Positions 10,701 through 23,640 of a stretch of 64,000 nucleotides of DNA are shown here, piece after piece. The DNA is from Zychaea mexicana. Its lineage: Eukaryota; Mucoromycota; Mucoromycetes; Mucorales; Lichtheimiaceae. Below the pieces are notes generated by a model, which had not been told where the DNA came from, made no database searches, and saw only the letters and a program-made list of their open reading frames with translations. The position numbers and the translations under genes were made by a program. Every line of letters begins with the position of its first letter. Positions within the stretch are counted from its first letter, which is position 1. Where the stretch lies: positions 248,001 through 312,000 of the forward strand of contig NW_026516692.1 in the NCBI RefSeq assembly GCF_025766255.1, given 5' to 3'.

Positions 10701-11016
10701 ACAATCGCTGTTCTCTCAGATCAATAGAAGCCGCAGTAGCCGTTACATCGTTACTCGTTTTGTTACTACGGGGAGTGGAAGCAATAGCAATAGTGGGCGA
10801 GCTCGATTCTTCGGTGGGCGCAGGTGAATGATCGGTTGACTCGTCTGAAGTGACATCGGATGACCCATATTCTTCTTCTGCTTCTTGGGCTGTCGGATCG
10901 TCGTTGCCGTCGTTTGTAGGAGAGGACTGCGACGAGTGCGTCTTGAACGGATCAGTAAACCGAGGCAACACAATGGACACCGGGTCAGTAATGATTAACG
11001 CCTTGGTTGTCAACAT
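7798..11016 (-). CDS. Cid1-family poly(A)/poly(U) polymerase, 863 residues
   Basis: Exons (minus strand): 10546-11016, 10175-10287, 9957-10066, 9808-9877, 9589-9737, 7798-9476; 2592 nt in phase. The nucleotidyltransferase signature FGSSENDLGTSTSDVD lies at residues 194-209 (metal ligands D207 and D209), with the third carboxylate probably D260 in ACDMNVNNPLAL. The central helical domain and the PAP-associated domain (GGLLFAFFRRFAYEFDY, RMFCIEEPFNVHRNLG) extend to about residue 480. Such enzymes add A or U to RNA 3' ends in nucleus or cytoplasm; A versus U preference cannot be read here. The last 380 residues are a low-complexity tail rich in Q, N, S and H. The N-terminal 150 residues are acidic and disordered. 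Start: first ATG of the exon that splices in phase into the core. Confidence 0.88.
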
Positions 11017-11520
11017 GCCGAGAGCAAATCAGGAAAGGAAAGCGAGTGTGGATTTGAGAAAGTGAATCGCCAATGGTGGGTTGGACCGTATATATAGTTT
11101 TTTTTTTTTTGTTATTGTCAAGATGTATTATATGTAGGCTGTCTTTATATGTGTGTGGGGTGTACGTGTATTGTCTGTGTGTTGTATGAGAGTAAGTGTA
11201 GGAGGTGCTGTTTTAGTGGTGGTGGTGGTGGTGGTGGTGGTGCTACTGCTGCTACTGCTGCTGCTTCTGTGATATGAGTGGAGCACAAAAAAAAAGTCTA
11301 AAAAAGAAAGGGGAAGAACAAGAAAACAAGAAGAAGAAGGTGTAAGAAGCACAGAAAAAGAAAAAGAAAATTAAAGTGCATAAAATGTGAGAGAGAGAGA
11401 GAGAGAGGGGGGGTGTGTAACCCAGCCTGCAGAGTGCAGTGTTACCAATGGCTGTTGTTGCTGCTGCTGCATGTATTTAATACAAGTACTGCTATTGCTG
11501 GTGTTGCCAACTGCCACTGC
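11017..11520. repeat. Microsatellite-rich intergenic spacer
   Basis: The spacer contains a T-run (about 11099-11110), GT-rich runs (11150-11190), a GGT run (11217-11240), CTG/CTACTG triplets (11241-11270), AAG runs and a GA run (11388-11407). It holds the Cid1-like gene's 5' flank and the 3' flank of the next minus-strand gene. No gene is seen. Confidence 0.6.
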
Positions 11521-13280
11521 CTACATGAACGTAAATGCCACCCACGCTAGTAGACCCGTCACTGCAATATCGACCGTCTGCGCCACGAGATACAACGTGC
11601 AGAGCATACCGAGATTGCGGATATTCTGTTTCATTTCGTTCAGCTGTAATCCCAATCCAATGCTGACAAACGACAGCGTCGAGAACCACTCGGACACGTA
11701 AAAGCAAAAGTCATTCACCACCCCTCGACGGTCACTGTCGTCGCCAAGCGTCGTGTTGAACAGCAACGCTGTCAAGACGAACCCAATCACAAACTTGGGA
11801 AATCGTTTCCAGAGCAGCACATGTGCCTTGTCACGTTGCGGTTTCTTGAGCGTCGTTGCCGTGGGCCGACCAGCACCGTCACCACTCGTTCCATCATCGT
11901 CATTGTTATTGGCAAAGTCACGATTATGCTGCGCCAACAACTCTTCCTCTTCAAACCGCCGCTGCTGGTAAAGTTCATACTGAGACCATGCCCAAGCCAT
12001 GAGAACAGACAATGGACCGATGAGTACGTTTTGGACCATCTTGACCACAGCCGACGTATCGATCGCTTCCTTGTCACCATAGATACTCGCAGCGGCAATC
12101 ACGCCCCCGGTCGAATCAACGCATCCGCCAAACCACGCGCCGCTGACGGTGGATGAAAAGTCCAAGCGCTGCGCAATGTAAGGCAATGCAATGATACTCG
12201 GGATCGTAAAAATGGAAATAATCGCAATCGGCATCTGGCTCTTGTGCGGAACACCCATGGAAGCACCCAACGCAATCGCTGCAGAGGAACCGCAGATGAA
12301 CGTGGCACCCGATAGGATAATGGCCGTCTGTCGATCTATCTTGAGCACGCGCCAGCCTACCCAGGCCACCACCATGAACAACAACGGCGTGTCAATCCAG
12401 CTCACAAACAATGCACGGGGTGCCAATGGCTTGAGCACGCCAATGTCGATGCACAGCAGTACTAAACTGACGGCAATATAAAGTTCGGTCTGCTGAGCTA
12501 CTTTGAGGTAGCCCGGCAGCGGGTAGCCGAGGAAATCAATGACATTGCGCAAACAAAAGCCAAATATGATGGCCCAAATCGATGCACCCAGGCTCGCCGT
12601 GGTTAAAATCACTACACAGCTTCTTTTTTAGTTCTTCTTCTTCTTCTCCATCCCCCAACACAACACACACCCTTTGTCTTACCATTGCTGGCAAGCATCT
12701 TTGATATCAGAGCAACAAAAAACACAATCGCGTAACCAACCGGATACGTTTTCCAATCGCGTGCTCGCACAGACGCCATACATAGCCATAGCAACGCGCC
12801 CATGGCAAAGAAAAGGACAATGAGGCCATAGTTGCCCACAGTGGCAAACGTCATAAACGGATTATGATCCCACTTTATAAACTTGGGCTGTGGAATATCG
12901 TGATTGACAGCTCCCACGATGCAGCCGAAGAAAATAAGGCCGATCCATACAGACCACCAATCTTCTGTATTCCACCAAAGCAGCCACGGTCGCCAATCAA
13001 TCTTGGATTGGTGTTGTTTTTTAGTGATTGCTGTTGTTGTAGTAGCAGTAGTTAAATTCGAGCTCTTATTGTCAGCGGTGTCGTCTGTTGATGCCACGTC
13101 GTTAAATGGTCGTGAATAAGCAGTTGTTTTGCCATGGATTGTCGTTTTTCCAACATTGTTACTGCTGGTGCCACTGCCGCTGGCAATGGGTGTAAGTTGG
13201 TGGGTGGTGCTAGTAAAGCCCTGCAATTCTACAGACGATCGGCGGCTATTCGATCGCGATAGTGTACGTCGGGTGTCCAT
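11521..13280 (-). CDS. YeiH/UPF0324 family membrane transporter, 562 residues
   Basis: Exons 12683-13280 and 11521-12611; the junction makes a GTG codon and total length is 1689 nt. A Ser/Thr-rich cytosolic N-terminus (about 95 residues) precedes about ten hydrophobic segments. Conserved family features include SGATFICGSSAAIALG, FTIPSIIALPYIA, GAWFGGCVDSTGGVIAAA and a C-terminal FVSIGLGLQL segment. The family (Cons_hypoth698, PF03601) is annotated in bacteria as putative sulfate exporter; substrate in fungi is unknown. A cytosolic loop of about 60 residues (acidic and basic, around residue 420) splits the membrane domain. Membrane location (plasma or organelle) cannot be told. Start: first ATG of exon 1, 13280. 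Confidence 0.85.
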
Positions 13281-13482
13281 AAAGCGAGTTGTATTGTAAA
13301 GAGAGGGATACGGAGAGGGAAGGTATGTAATGTATTATTTACAGGTGTATGCTTGTACAGTAGAACTATAACAATTCTACGTTTGGGTTATGAATGCGTG
13401 TGTATGTACTAAGTAGTTATGTAAGGTAAAACAATAGAAGATAAGAAGGAAGAAGCGGAGATGTTCCCACTGATTTTTTCTT
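13281..13482. other. Short spacer between the YeiH-like gene and APC1
   Basis: About 200 bp hold the YeiH-like promoter region and the APC1 3' untranslated region. No gene or clear motif is seen. Confidence 0.5.
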
Positions 13483-16400
13483 CTACAAACGCAATTCTTG
13501 TAATCGATTGCGAAAGCTATTATCGTCAGGGCACTAGAAAAGAAAAGTAAGGTTTATGTTTTTTTCGCACGATTTTTTGATGTTTGCGAAAGACATGAAC
13601 GGGTAAGCTTTTGGCCAGCATATATTTCGATTTCTGTACCACAGTGAAAGAAAGAGAGAGCGTCATATTACCTCATCGTGCGTCATTTCGCCTGGTCGTC
13701 GTTGGATGCACAATACGCCAGAATCGAGCACAGACTTTTGATAAGGACCTGTGCCGTCCATTTGTACACAAATTGGCCAGTACCGCGCGCTATCCAGCTG
13801 AATACTCTTGACGAGCGTATACGTTGGCATGACCGTGGGTGCAATCACGCGTATTTCTTTCAGTCGCCGTTCTGCTTCGGGCAGCCAAGGCTCGTCTTGA
13901 TACACCGTCAGACGAAGCGGGACCCGACATGGTTTCACCGTGTCCACATCGAACGGGGTCAACCATCGCACATCCAGCGCCAAGGTCCACAAATGTCGAA
14001 ACGCCTGCAGGCTGTATCGATTGTCGTCGGGCGATATCGGGTAAAATGGATAGAACGCTGTCAGTAGACCTGCAATGGCTTCGTTTGTCGTCTTGAGCGT
14101 GTAACCACCAAGGCCGGTAAATAGTAGACCCATGGCCATATGCGTTGCCATATGGTTACCATAGTTGACATTGCCATGTGTACGACCATGGAGTTGCTTG
14201 AGTCGTTCCAACAGTGTCAGGTTGCCGGTACCTGCAACTACCATGGCAGCTGCAGTCGCAAGCACATCCACGGCTGTTTTCACTGCATTCTTTGTAATAT
14301 GTTCTTGGAATGAGACCGCAGTGATGTTGGACAACTTGATAAAGTGATCGAGTCGTGATAAAAGACATTGAAATGCTTCTTGGTTGTCGGAACCCGCGTA
14401 CCGAAGACCGATGCATAGACATGCACCTGCAATGATATTGTACATGGCTTGTTTGGACGCCTCGATTTGCCAGTCTTCCTGTTGTTGCTGTTGTTCTGAC
14501 GAAGAAGAAGGATTTTCACGCATGAAGGGGGGAAGTTGAAGGTCGATCCAGGCGTTCGTCGGCCGAATTGTGTTCCACATGATGAGGTTCTTTGCGACGA
14601 CGCGAACGAGTAGGAAATCAGGGCGAATATAGTTCAGGTACGGTCGGGTTTCGAGCACATCGATCCTTTCGGCGATTCTTGCATTCTCAGTCTTGAGATA
14701 CATTAGCCCAAGAGCGATCGTTGCTGGAGCCGATGTTACATCCAAATTGATGAACTTTTGTCGTGTCTGCTTGCTTCCTGCTTCCCCTATTCCGCCTGGC
14801 CCTGATGCCAATGACGATGGCGCGGATCCTATTCCTCCATCTCCTCCTCCAACGGCCCCGCCGCCACGTGCACCGCCTCCCATCGGGTTGCGCGAAGACT
14901 GCTGTGCACCACGCTCTCGACCTGTCATCAACTGGTGGAGCGTATCCTCAATGTGCAAATCCGCTAACGCCGCCGTTTCCCCGCCACTACCCAACGTAAT
15001 GTATCCGAGCGCAAATCCTGCAGCCAGCGCACAACTTTCGAAATCCGAATCCATCATGGACGAATCTGCATACGCGTGTCGTCCAATTTCGCAAAGAATA
15101 ACCGAACTCATCAGCCGATCACATGATCCCATATAATTAAGACCCATGCTGAGCAAACACGTGGACTGGATCAGCACCGAGTGTCGCAACGTTGTTGATG
15201 CTTCCGGAAGCAGTGCGGGTATATGGACAGAGAGCAGTTTGGTCACTTTACTCTCCTTGGTGCCTCGATACGCAGCTGCTGCGCCAAGAACAAAGCCAGC
15301 AGTCACCAGTTCGCAGTTTTGAGTCATGTAGCGATACCAATGGAGTAAAGGTAGTTGGCGCAAGTTGCCATTGAGTCCCAGGGCAAGGAGGAACCCACCA
15401 TGTTCTGGCTTGAGTTCGCTGGGATTGCTAAATACGATCCAGGATCCGCTTACTTTGTGGCTCGGGGAGATGCGCAAGCCAGCTGCGACGCCGTTGTGGA
15501 ATTGTGGCCACTGTAGATAGTCTTGGCTCCATGATCGGTCGTCGGCTGCAACTACTGTACGGAGTGGGAGTAGCTTGGCTGATAGATTGATGGTGTCCAG
15601 TGGAAATGCTTTGGTCAGATCAGGTTTGTATGTTCCGAAAGAGTACATGCCTCGGCCAACAGACAAGGCGAGCGTTCGCTGGATCAGGTTCATGACATGC
15701 ACTTGGTGCTCTGCAGTGACCTCGTCATCGCTATAGGATGGATGGATGGATGGATGAGATTTACAAGTAATTCAGGGGTAAAATGTTTTGAACAAGTAAT
15801 TCAGGGGTAAAATGTTTTGAAAGAAAAGTAACTCTTGACTTACCCTAGATCAGGCCGATCAGGAACCACAATTTCTGGCACTCGGGTGCTATCCAAAGAA
15901 GTACGTACCGTGTCTAAGACGCCAGTATATCCGAAACGTAGATTTTCAGTATCGGCATTGAGTTTATCAGATTCGAATGATCGGGTCGTAGTGGAGTCAG
16001 CATCCTGTGCGTTTCTTTCCGACTGGTTTTTTTTTCATTCATTCAAAAGCAACATTAATTACCTAGAGAATAACGATTCAACTTATATCTTCCTTTGAAT
16101 AATAACAGCCAGACTAACCTTTTGAACAGGAAGACGAAACTTTTCCGCGTTAGGATCCACCACTGTCGATCTTACCAACATTTGTTCGGCCATATCATGT
16201 CGATCTAAACAACAGCAATGGTTTGAGCCTGTTGCGGCATTTTCTAGAAACGCAACTTTTATAAAGAGGTTACCTATGACCCGATAATGTTCTGGCGTCC
16301 ATGTCATGACCGGCTTTTCACGAAAATATTCCAAGACTTCAAGTAAAGGTCGCGCCACAAAACTATCAATGTCTTCAATCTCACGCTGATATATCCCATC

Positions 16401-19400
16401 TTCCACCATACGTAGGACCATTCTTTCAGGCCCACCGGTGCCAAGTGCTTCATACAACATCCAGACCATTTTGACAGTGCGTGCAAACGTATATTGCTGG
16501 TTGTTATTTCCCAAGGGTGGATCGATGCGGGTTACACCAAAGACTTCGTCCAACTTTGTAGGATTTTCTGTAGTAGGTGGAAAATAATAAAGAGTATTGA
16601 TGATGTCTGGGGGATCGATGTAGCGTCGCCTTGTATACGTGACTGGATCAGCTAGTTGAATGACTGAAGGATAATTTGTATGAGTTACTTTTAGTAAATT
16701 AAGCGAGGGTAGCATTGTGGGAGGGATGAAACGGTTACCATGATCGAGGGGACCTATATCAAATCCTTGTGCGACATAATACGTTATCCATGTCTTTTTA
16801 CGCACCATTGTGCAGAGCAGAACCAGTAACAGTCCCACATCTTGAAGCATTTGATTCCGTTTGACTTTGGATAGGTGATAATCTTCGTATTGTAAATGCA
16901 GATAGCGTATAATGTTGTCCGAATCGTTAAGAAAACCTGCCACTTGTTTACCCCCTTCCTTTGTATCTTTTTCGCTCAAATCGATCGCCTTGGTGACGAA
17001 GGATCGCACCTTGTTGGACAACAGTGGCTCGGGCTTATTGATCAAGGGCGCTTGCTGCTGCTGCTGCTGCTGCTGTTGTTGTTGTTGAACGAGCGCTCGT
17101 AACTTGGGTGGAAGTCGTCGCAGTACTTGGGATTGTGGTGGCAGCAGTGGCAATGGCGACGGAGGAACTTGCTGATCGTCACTGGTTGTGGGTGTGCTGG
17201 TAGTAGTAGTGCTGCTGCTGCAAATATCCATAGGATCATCTTCATTTGCTTGCGGCGACGACGACGACGATGATGATGATGACGATGGTGCCAATAATGG
17301 AAAAAACGAGAGCAATGTAATGATAAATGCCTCCCATTCCACTTCCACCCGATCTTTCTGGTCAACTGTACCATTCTGTTGTAGGGCAGTAGTGAAACAG
17401 TACTCCAGAAACCGTTTCCGGAACAACCCATATTTCTGATTTGACAGTGCACACGCTAATGCTGCAAGACCGTCAAGAACCATGCCAGATTGTGGTGTGA
17501 TATCGACTTGGCAACGTTTGATTCTGCCATCGGATGATACGATATTGAATCGACAAACAGCACTGTCACGAAGATCGGTGATCGTTGGTGATGCTGTTGC
17601 TGCTGCTGCCCGTGAATTCCCGTCGTCTGATACCAAGTATTCAGGAATGGCCAGCGGAATTAGCAGTTGTTGATGGATATCGACAATGAGTTGAAGTTTG
17701 TTGTCCCGCACAATGATGATTTCTCTGGATCCTTTTGGTGAAACGACTGGAACAGCGTGTGACGCGGCAATCTGTGCGACCAAAGGGTCCGTGCGTCGTA
17801 GCAATAGTTGTGGAACGCTTACACATAACAGTAACCCCTCCTTTTTTTTCATGATGCATAAGATCTCAGATCCATCCGTGTCGTGGGCAACAAAAACCGA
17901 TGACTGGCGTTGTCCTTTTCGACGTGCTGGCTTTCTTTTTATTATCATATATTGCACAAAAATTAGGCCAAGATGATAATTGTTCGTTCCTCTCCCCCTC
18001 TCCATATTCTATGCCAAAAAGAAAAGTACTTACTCTTCATATAACAAATGAAGGTATAGACGAGCAACATCAGTCGACTCGGTGAAGCTGTCACCGGCTT
18101 CTGAGCCAAAAAGTTGGTCTGTATCCGAGCTGTAATCTTCATGGAATTGGACAAAGGAATCCTTACGGGTCAAAGGTGGAGTTGTTGTTGCCATTGGCGA
18201 AGGAGATGTCAGATTTTTCCGTTGTTTGCCTTTTGATTTATTGCTGGATGACGGTGACGATGGAGGCTGTAATCCAAAGGAGGAAGTCAGTTTCCGTCTC
18301 TTGTAGTATGGAAGCACACGATCCTTTTGATCCGAGTATAGCCAAACGGAATGAGCACATCGTTTATCGTTATAGGTAACAACGAGTTGTTGTTGTTTCT
18401 TGGTGCTACTGCTACGGCTACCACCACTGTTGCTGCTACTGCCTGTTGACGCTGCATAATCATTGACCGTGGTCGTAAATACAAGCTCATGTGCTGCTGG
18501 AACTTGTTTCTTGTCGAAAAAACTGATGGATGCATAAGAATTATCGTTTCCATCCTCAGCCTTGCTGACCCATTCTGCTTCGCGTGTAGGATCCGTAATG
18601 CTGATAAAGGTAATGCCATGGTCGTCCGTCACCAGTTCACCGCGTTTCGGCTCAAGCAACAACCCAACTTGTAGAGCGCATGCATTTTGTACTGGAAACG
18701 GTAAATGGACCGTATACATCATACCGTCTTCAAAATGAATCTTGACGGTGTCACGCAGTATGATACACAATGCTTTTCGTAATATGCTTCCGTCGCGTAA
18801 CGTTGACTCTTTGCTCGTCCCTTGCTCCTTGGCCAAATAGTCCTCGCTCCGTTTGCGTTTACTCAAAAGGGAACCTGAAACTTTTGCTGCACCAGTGCCA
18901 CTACTACTTGCTATATTTTGGTTGCTCGCCGAAATCGAAAACACACCTTGCGTTTGCAATATCATTTTGAGCAAGTCGGCATTATCGTTTTCATCAAAAT
19001 CATCACTGCTTTCCGTGTAAAGCCGGTCTTCTTCGCGCTGATCAACTGTCGCATAAACAGGGTTTCCTGTAGCGTCGTTTGTTGTATTGACGCGTTCAAA
19101 CGGAAACCAAGCAAAAAGTGCAATTTCCACAGGCTGCTTTTCCATTTCGTACTTGAGAGACATCAAAAGATGGCCACCACGACTCCACATGACAGTGGAT
19201 CCTTGCACATATAATTCTTCTTCGATATTCATTGCTGGATTGGAAACATGTCGTTTATTGGTATGACGCAATGGTGCCGAAGGTGTTGGTGGATTAGGCC
19301 GACGACGCTGTTGCTCCTTTTGTAATTGTTGTGGACGATGTTGACGTTGATGATTGTTATTACTAGTGCTATTCGTAGCACTAGCTTGGTCGCCGTAACG

Positions 19401-19619
19401 ATCTTGCTGTTGCTGAAATAGATCTTTGGTAGTAGGTCTGTCGTCGACTGCATAAAGTGTATACGCGGAATCTTTGGGTTTGATCTTGAAACGATTGGCT
19501 CCTTTGAAAAGTGTGCTAAAGTCTGTTTGCTGCATTCCGGAAGACTCGACAACGAGATGGCGATGGCGTGCAGCAGTTTCTCGTCCACAGGGAACGAAAT
19601 CCCAAGTAGACTTTAGCAT
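13483..19619 (-). CDS. apc1: Anaphase-promoting complex subunit 1, 1873 residues
   Basis: Exons 18034-19619, 16274-17934, 16204-16119 (that is 16119-16204), 15844-16022, 13672-15730, 13483-13533; 5622 nt in phase. The N-terminal WD40-like region begins with STWDFVPCGRETAARH. The middle carries Q and S runs in a linker (about residues 780-900). The C-terminal half has the proteasome/cyclosome (PC) repeats: NGVAAGLRISP, GGFLLALGLNG, VTAGFVLGAAAAYRGT, SCALAAGFALGYITLG, ATIALGLMYLKT and LGGYTLKTTNEAI. APC1 is the scaffold of the APC/C ubiquitin ligase that drives anaphase and mitotic exit in the nucleus. Length is close to human APC1. The 69-bp intron at 16205-16273 is a multiple of three without a stop. 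The last exon codes only 16 residues. Fungal homologues are often called bimE/cut4. Confidence 0.9.
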
Positions 19620-20289
19620 ATGCGTTAAACAGGAAAAATATATGTCAAAGGGGGAATGAAGAACTAGAGGTACGGACGGAGAAGGCGAGTTTTTGCTGCG
19701 ATTTTCCTGCTGCTTACGAATGATTTCAAAAGTCGCGTTTTTAGTGTCACGAAATCTCTAATTTGCAATGATGCGGAGGCACGCTGTAATAATTAAAGCT
19801 TGTAGTTTATTTGCTTGAAGTAGCTCTACACTAATATTGCTCTGTATATATTGGGTTATCATCAACAAGAAGAGCTCTTATTCATTGTTTATATATACCT
19901 TGCTGCAAGATATGCGCGTCGCTTCTTCTCAGCATGCGCTTCTTCTACACGGCCGCAAAGGAGAATAGCAACAAAAGTACGGATATTATACTTTATATGT
20001 GTTGACAATAATGTGCTTCTTTATTGTTGTTGTTTATGTATACACAATAATATTAAGGCGTCCCATCACTGGGTCCTTGCATGATCAGTAAACATTTTTG
20101 TTGGAGGATGTAAAAATCGTCATCATGTTGCAAAGTGCTTCGATCTCATAAATAATATAAAAACGTGTGTTTTCGTCTTTTCTTCCATTGATCGATATAC
20201 TTCCTCCTAATATATAATCTCGTCCTTTGGCTTTTCGCTCTCTCTCTCTCTCTCTCACGCTTTTTTCGCTTTTAAATGCAATACTCGAA
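19620..20289. promoter_or_regulatory. Divergent intergenic region between APC1 and MATE A
   Basis: The 670 bp between two divergent starts should hold both promoters. On the plus strand there is a TATAAAAA-like box near 20156-20163, about 130 bp before the MATE A start, and a CT microsatellite (about 20239-20257) that is probably in its 5' leader. Assignment as a promoter is inference. Confidence 0.45.
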
Positions 20290-22130
20290 ATGTTGAATAA
20301 ATCAAAGGCTAGAACCACGAATACTGATGACAACGTCAAATCCGTGGAAGAACAACAAGTGCAGGAGGATGACGAATTTGACGCTCTACTTGGTATCGGC
20401 TGTAGTAATAGTAACGCTGATTGTTGTCGTAATCTGGAAAGATGGTGCCAACAGCAGCAGTTACAGAAAAAAACAGGACCTCAAGAGTCTTACACGGAGC
20501 ACTTTTCGTGGCTCTTTTCAAGCGTGATGGCATTAGTCGGTTGCAAGTTTATCAATCAGCTTGCACATTTGATGACGGTGTCTATCGTGGGCCACTTGGT
20601 AATGACTGCAACAACAACGGAGAACTGTTTTCCCCTTTGTTTTGATGTGTACCCTAGCAAAAGAAAACAATAACTAACGATCACCTCCCCTTTATTGTCG
20701 TACGGTATCATGATAATGATTGAAAGGGAGCAAAAGAGCTAGCCGGCTTGTCTCTTGCCCAAATGCTTGAAAAATGCGGTGCAGGATGCTTCCTTGTTGG
20801 AATGACCTCGGCTTTAGATACACTATGCGGACAAGCATGGACTGGAGCCAAAGACAAGACGTTTATTGGATTATATCTTCAACGCGCAATTGCGATATAT
20901 ACCGTAATGGTGGTTCCCATTTTTACATTCTGGGCTATGTCATTGCACTTATTGCGTGAGAGTGGTACAGACGCAGATGTCGCTCATTATGCGGGTACGT
21001 AGGCAGCTAATATGCGATGAGAAAAACAAAGATAGATCCCGCAGACCCTATTGCATAATCTTCGAAGTAGAAACAAAAACGGATCATACTCACCTCCCGT
21101 TCGCTCTATCATTGTTTCTATAGGCGTCTATTTGCTATTTTACGTTCCTGGTATGCTTGCGCTTGCTGGATTTCATATGTGCGGATCATTTCTTCAGGCT
21201 CAAGGTATCATGCGCATCGGTGCATATGGTGCGGCATTGTCATTGCCAGTAACGGCAACTGCAAACTACATTTTCGTGACCGGTCGACCCTTTAAATGGG
21301 GTGTTTCCGGGGCCGCATTGGCGGACAGCATGAACCCAATTACCATATTTACGCTAGTCGTCAGTTACACTGTTTTTGTCACCGGACGTCAAGGGTGGGG
21401 CGGATGGGCATCGACAAAAAGCATATTCTCTGGATGGTGGCCGATCATCCGACTTGCTGCCTCGGCCTTTTGTCTCAACCTATTCAATAGTGGCATCCCG
21501 CAAATGTGCACATTGACTGCTTCCCGGTTCGGCACGACAGCATTGGCAGCTTACTTTATTCTCTTACGGACGGACCATACTTTTAGCGCCATTGGATACG
21601 CTCTGAAATATGCCACCATCACACGTATCGGTAATTTAATGGGCCAAGGGTCTCTGGCTGATGCAAAACGTGCCATCGTGATTGGCAGTTGTCTTGCTAC
21701 CTGCATTGGAATGGCGCCAGCATTGGTTTTCCTCGTGTTTCGTCAAAAGTACCCTTACATTTATACCAATGATGATGCTGTTGCTGCGCTTGTCTCGGAG
21801 GCGTTACCCGTGGTCGCCTTGAAGCAGTTGCTGAATCCCTGGAACTGCTTTATTATGGGTATCTGCGACGGTCTGGGCCGTCAAAGAGTAGAGGCCGTAA
21901 TAACCTTTGTTTGCTATTTTGTGATCGGCATACCTCTAGGCTACATTTCTGCTTTCAAGTGGGGATGGTCCATATTTGGTCTATGGGCCGGCCTGGTGAT
22001 AGCAGAGTCTGTACTGACTGTGATCCTGTCTCTACATTTGTGTACACTGAATTGGTCTAAGGAGTCCCGCCAAATCAAAAACTGTATTGTAAATCAACAG
22101 CGACAAGAAGCCAGTGACAATAATAAATAG
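20290..22130 (+). CDS. MATE family efflux transporter A, 527 residues
   Basis: Exons 20290-20598, 20727-20994, 21124-22130; 1584 nt in phase. The protein has an acidic cytosolic N-terminus followed by about twelve hydrophobic segments. Family marks are TSALDTLCGQAWTGAKDK followed by GLYLQRA (the canonical GQA-GA-K-LQRS element), FLQAQGIMRIGAYGAAL and the second-half repeat RIGNLMGQGS-ADAKRA. MATE proteins exchange H+ or Na+ for organic cations or metabolites; fungal members are ERC1-like. It is the first of three paralogues, with the same two intron positions as B and C (phase 0 after GHL, phase 1 after the next-to-last exon). An AATAAA occurs at about 22189. The upstream in-frame TTG at 20227 lies in a CT repeat and was rejected as start. 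Confidence 0.88.
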
Positions 22131-22522
22131 ACAGAGCATATAATCTGTTGTATTGCAGAAGCCATGTTAAAATTCATCGTCCTTGAAAAATAAATCGATA
22201 CAACTTTCTTTGCTTGGGATATACAGGTTTTTTCCTTCACAAGGGCGCTGAGTATTTTAGCATGGTGGTGGCGGGGGATACGTTTTTTACTTGGCACGTG
22301 GCTTAAAAGTGTTATCAAATGGCGATTGTTGAATTAAGACATCGCGGCTTAGTATACTACCTTTCATCATAATTTTATATCTTTGTTGGATAATATAAGT
22401 GGTGCCAACTAATGCCAAGCAATTCATAAGCATTTTGAGGTCAAGCATAGAGCATTAACAACGCCCGGTTTAAAAGAAAGCAAGCATCTATTTTGATTCA
22501 AATATCCTTCATTTTCATTACG

Positions 22523-22786
22523 ATGTACGCTGTCTACGCTCCCCAGCTTTTCACATATAATAAAACTGCAATGAAAAACGTGCAATATGACCAAAAACTT
22601 CCATTTGCAAATGGATATGATGGTGATAATGCCGAAGCAGAGGCGATTATATATGCAGAGGGAACAATAGAAGAAGATCCCTACCACCTTGTTGTCGTCG
22701 ACTTTGATGGGAGTGAAAATGGTATACGCTCTCTGGTATCAAAGGTAAGGGCAGCTAATAGCTCGGAAAAAGTACTATACAATTAA
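22523..22786 (+). other. Unrecognised small ORF, possibly part of the Tc1-like relic
   Basis: An 87-codon frame starting MYAVYAPQLF contains an acidic stretch (GDNAEAEAIIYAEGTIEEDP) and then DFDGSENGIRSL. A GTAAGG donor-like site follows at about 22745. It lies 0.5 kb upstream of a Tc1-like transposase relic on the same strand. Acidic N-terminal segments occur in some fungal Tc1-like transposases, so it may be the beginning of that dead gene. This is inference; it could also be chance. Confidence 0.3.
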
Positions 22787-23219
22787 ACTGAAATCAACAT
22801 TGACATTGCTGATACAAAAAAAACAGCATGAAATCGAACCTGCAACCGAAAAGCTGGGGGCAACAACCAAAATCACTCTCCTCGTGCTTCCAAATCCAGT
22901 AACAAACAACGGAACGGAACAAAAAGGCAGACAGCTCACAAAGCCTTAAACAAAAGTGCTGAACCTAAAAGATATGTCCTTACTATTTGTTGATCACAAT
23001 GGCTTGAGTTATATTACAGTGCGTTAATTGAAATGTGGTATTGTAGGTCCCAATAGGAGTTACACCGATGAGTATATCATCTAGTTGATTGATACTATTC
23101 AAAATGTAACTTTGTGCGCGCCTGGAGCTACTCGCCAGTTACGAAAGCGTGAACGTACCCCCGTATGATACGATATTACGCCCGTTTCCGTAATGGGGAA
23201 CCGTACCTCCCAAGCCATC

Positions 23220-23640
23220 TCAAAAAAAGCCTGGAGCAGTGCCAGTCCTAACTATCTATCATACTGTATTTCTTCAGAATATATATAATTCGGATCCTAC
23301 CCTTACAATCAAGCAAGCGCAGAAAAAGCTCCATAAGCACTTTCAAGTCTTCATCACCTAAAGCAGTTTATAAAGACATCTTGTGAAGCACTGTGGTCTT
23401 ACGATGAAGAAGCTACAGAAGCTCAAGGAGTACCGGGTCTCCCTTGAAACTATCAGGTAAAGAGTGGTTACATACTCGAGGTCAGAAGACACAATACCGA
23501 TTTCGTTCAATGTTTTAATCGATGAAGCAGGGTTCAATTTGCATTTGAAGCAAACTTTCGGGCGACTGAGAAGAGGAACCCCTGCCAAAGCATAGTCACG
23601 TGCTGTAACCTGGTGTGTAGATGCGACAATACGTGGAGTC
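23220..23640 (+). pseudogene. Tc1/mariner-like transposase relic, front half
   Basis: In the plus strand, conceptual pieces match the N-terminal HTH and first catalytic region of fungal Tc1-like transposases. One reads NSDPTLTIKQAQKKLHKHF (about 23290-23345). Another reads HLVKHCGLTMKKLQKL (about 23378-23425). The first-aspartate motif is LIDEAGFNLHLKQTFGR, followed by RRGTPA (23516-23590). Stops and frameshifts interrupt it, including TAA codons near 23356-23372 and a TAG near 23593. The gene cannot be functional. The matching rear half lies immediately downstream on the opposite strand. Confidence 0.65.

Noticed and set aside
22830..22890. tRNA-like GGTTCGATT followed by a T-run on the minus strand
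   Set aside because: The flanking bases cannot form a five-pair T stem or an acceptor stem, so no tRNA is supported.
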